The notes under the pieces: generated by a model
Told to the model about the DNA's origin: nothing
The model's database searches: none
Seen by the model: only the letters and a program-made list of their open reading frames with translations
Shown here: positions 6,065 to 7,117 of the stretch, piece after piece
Layout: each line of letters begins with the position of its first letter
Numbering within the stretch: the stretch's first letter is position 1
From: Methylocystaceae bacterium
Lineage (GTDB): Bacteria > Pseudomonadota > Alphaproteobacteria > Rhizobiales > Beijerinckiaceae
Length of the DNA: 7,117 nt
Reading direction: 5' to 3'
Assembly (NCBI GenBank): GCA_003105285.1
Contig: PQAN01000135.1
Location: 1-7,117, forward strand
Made by a program: the position numbers and the translations under genes

Positions 6065-7117
6065 TTAGAGAGAGTCGAGAAACGCGAGCAGTTCGTCGCG
6101 CTCCGTCTTGGAGAGAGTCCGAAAAGCGTCCGCTGCGGATTGCGCCTCGCCGCCGTGCCAGAGAATCGCCTCGGCGACCGTTCGAGCGCGGCCGTCGTGC
6201 AGATAATCGGCGCCATCGCCATATCGGCCGACGAGGCCGAGGCCCCATAGCGGGGGCGTTCGCCAGTCGCGCGGACCGGCTTCGTAATCCTCGCGGCCAT
6301 CGGCGAGTCCGTCGCCCATGTCGTGCAGCAGAAGATCGGTGTAGGGATGAACGGATGCGCCGCTCAGCGTCGGCGCGAGCGGGAATTCGCCGAGCCGCAA
6401 GGTCTCGCGATGGCAGAGCGCGCAGCCGATGCGCGCGAACAGCGCTTCGCCGTGGATGACGCGCGGATCGTCGAGATTGCGTCGCGCCGGGACGGCGAGG
6501 CCGCGAATATAGGTGAGCGTCGCGTCGAGTTGCGCCGCCGTGAGTTCCGCGCCGGATGCGCCGCTCGCTGCGCCGAGACAGGCGGTTTGCGAAGGCGTGC
6601 AGCTCTCGCGCGGAAACAGCGCCGAGGTGACGCCGATATCTTCCGCGAAGGCGTTCGCGATCTGCTGCTTCAGACTCGGCTGATTGGCCTTGACGCCGAA
6701 GCGCCCGACGACGCGCCTTCCGGTCTCGATGTCGAAAACACGATTCGGCCGGCCGCGGCCTGGAGCCGCGTGTGCGAGAATATCGTCTTCGCGAACGGCT
6801 TCGAGCAGACCGAGACCGAATACCGGAGGCGCATTGCGCACCGACGTCTTCACCTCGGATTCGATCGGGCCGTAGGCGAGATCGCGAAACGACAGACGCG
6901 GGCGCCGCATCGGCACGCCGGCGCCGTCACCGAGCGTCGTTTCGAACTCCTCATATGTCAGAATGGCGCGGCCTTCGCCCGGCACGCCGGGAACGCCGTC
7001 CGGATTGAGCTGGGCTCCGTAGACGGGATGCGGAAGCGGTCCGCCGTGAGCGTCCTCGCCGGCGACGCCGAGACGCACGACGATCGTTCGCGCGACGCCG
7101 TTTTCCGAATCGGGCGC
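6065..7117 (-). CDS. Di-haem oxidoreductase, DUF1111 family, C-terminal part (5' end outside window)
   Basis: A periplasmic c-type cytochrome-like protein of the DUF1111 di-haem oxidoreductase family (often named thiol oxidoreductase), distantly related to bacterial cytochrome c peroxidase/MauG. The frame is open from the right edge to TAA at 6067-6065, giving 350 residues; full-length relatives are about 450-500, so the signal peptide and first CxxCH haem site lie beyond the edge. Visible family blocks are DAHGGPLPHPVYGAQL, GRFGVKANQPSLKQQIANAF, LAVPARR, the haem site CALCH (6424-6410), HPYTDLLLHDMGDGLADGR and DWRTPPLWGLGL, then YLHDGRARTVAEAILWHGGEA. The Met of HDMG is a candidate distal haem ligand. 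CTPSQTAC may form a disulfide. The GTG near 7078 is an internal valine. The family often neighbours imelysin-like proteins and receptors in iron-uptake loci; here a receptor follows after 18 bases. Its reaction is unproven. Confidence 0.9.
   Translation of the reverse strand, partial: APDSENGVARTIVVRLGVAGEDAHGGPLPHPVYGAQLNPDGVPGVPGEGRAILTYEEFETTLGDGAGVPMRRPRLSFRDLAYGPIESEVKTSVRNAPPVFGLGLLEAVREDDILAHAAPGRGRPNRVFDIETGRRVVGRFGVKANQPSLKQQIANAFAEDIGVTSALFPRESCTPSQTACLGAASGASGAELTAAQLDATLTYIRGLAVPARRNLDDPRVIHGEALFARIGCALCHRETLRLGEFPLAPTLSGASVHPYTDLLLHDMGDGLADGREDYEAGPRDWRTPPLWGLGLVGRYGDGADYLHDGRARTVAEAILWHGGEAQSAADAFRTLSKTERDELLAFLDSL
6410..6424 (-). other. CxxCH haem c attachment site
   Basis: The minus-strand codons read Cys-Ala-Leu-Cys-His. 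The two Cys would bind haem covalently and the His would be the proximal iron ligand. This is the C-terminal haem of a two-haem protein; the first site is expected beyond the right edge. Confidence 0.9.

Noticed and set aside
3878..7117. Methanobactin uptake locus (MbnT with MbnH)
   Set aside because: The di-haem protein has DUF1111 blocks (PHPVYGAQL, KANQPSL, WRTPPLWG) rather than an MbnH layout, and no methanobactin precursor or MbnP is visible. Genes beyond the edge could change this.
1..7117. CRISPR, transposon, tRNA or phage elements
   Set aside because: No regularly spaced direct repeats, transposase motifs, terminal repeats with target duplications, or tRNA-like folds were found on reading.

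Overview
The window is GC-rich DNA from a Gram-negative bacterium, because it encodes two TonB-dependent outer-membrane receptors and a haem-c protein that must act in the cell envelope. Codon use and protein style suggest an alphaproteobacterium, possibly a Hyphomicrobiales/methylotroph-type genome. That placement is an impression and rests on no marker gene. No rRNA, tRNA, CRISPR array, transposase or phage gene is visible.

Layout. (1) Positions 1-516, plus strand: the C-terminal part of a PhnE-type phosphonate (or related phosphorus oxyanion) ABC-transporter permease, cut by the left edge. (2) 517-880: a 364-base gap with no convincing gene. Its right part is AT-richer and holds two nested perfect inverted repeats and a weak promoter-like element, so it looks like the control region of the next genes. 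(3) 881-3717, plus strand: a two-gene copper-uptake unit. It consists of a small membrane protein of the DUF2946 type with a five-His run and a CxxC motif, and an OprC/NosA-type TonB-dependent copper receptor that keeps both the CxxxM and HxM copper-binding motifs known for OprC. (4) 3718-3877: a short convergent intergenic region with a perfect 32-base palindrome just after the copper receptor stop, probably a terminator. (5) 3878-7117, minus strand: an operon transcribed leftwards, with a di-haem oxidoreductase (DUF1111 family, N-terminus beyond the right edge) followed after 18 bases by a second TonB-dependent receptor of unknown substrate.

How the genes work together. Both right-hand units are envelope metal-acquisition modules that end tail to tail. 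In the plus-strand unit, the receptor binds copper at the cell surface and moves it inward using TonB energy, while the His/Cys-rich small protein is a plausible membrane or periplasmic partner. In the minus-strand unit, a periplasmic c-type di-haem protein is made together with a receptor. DUF1111 proteins are commonly found in iron-uptake loci beside imelysin-like proteins, so iron or another redox-active metal is the best guess for its substrate. Both receptors carry almost the same TonB box (LPPIEI and LPPIDV), so they may share one TonB complex.

Most of the window matches known families. The most interesting points are the intact copper-site motifs paired with the His-rich DUF2946 protein, the nested dyads upstream of them, and the di-haem protein/receptor pairing.
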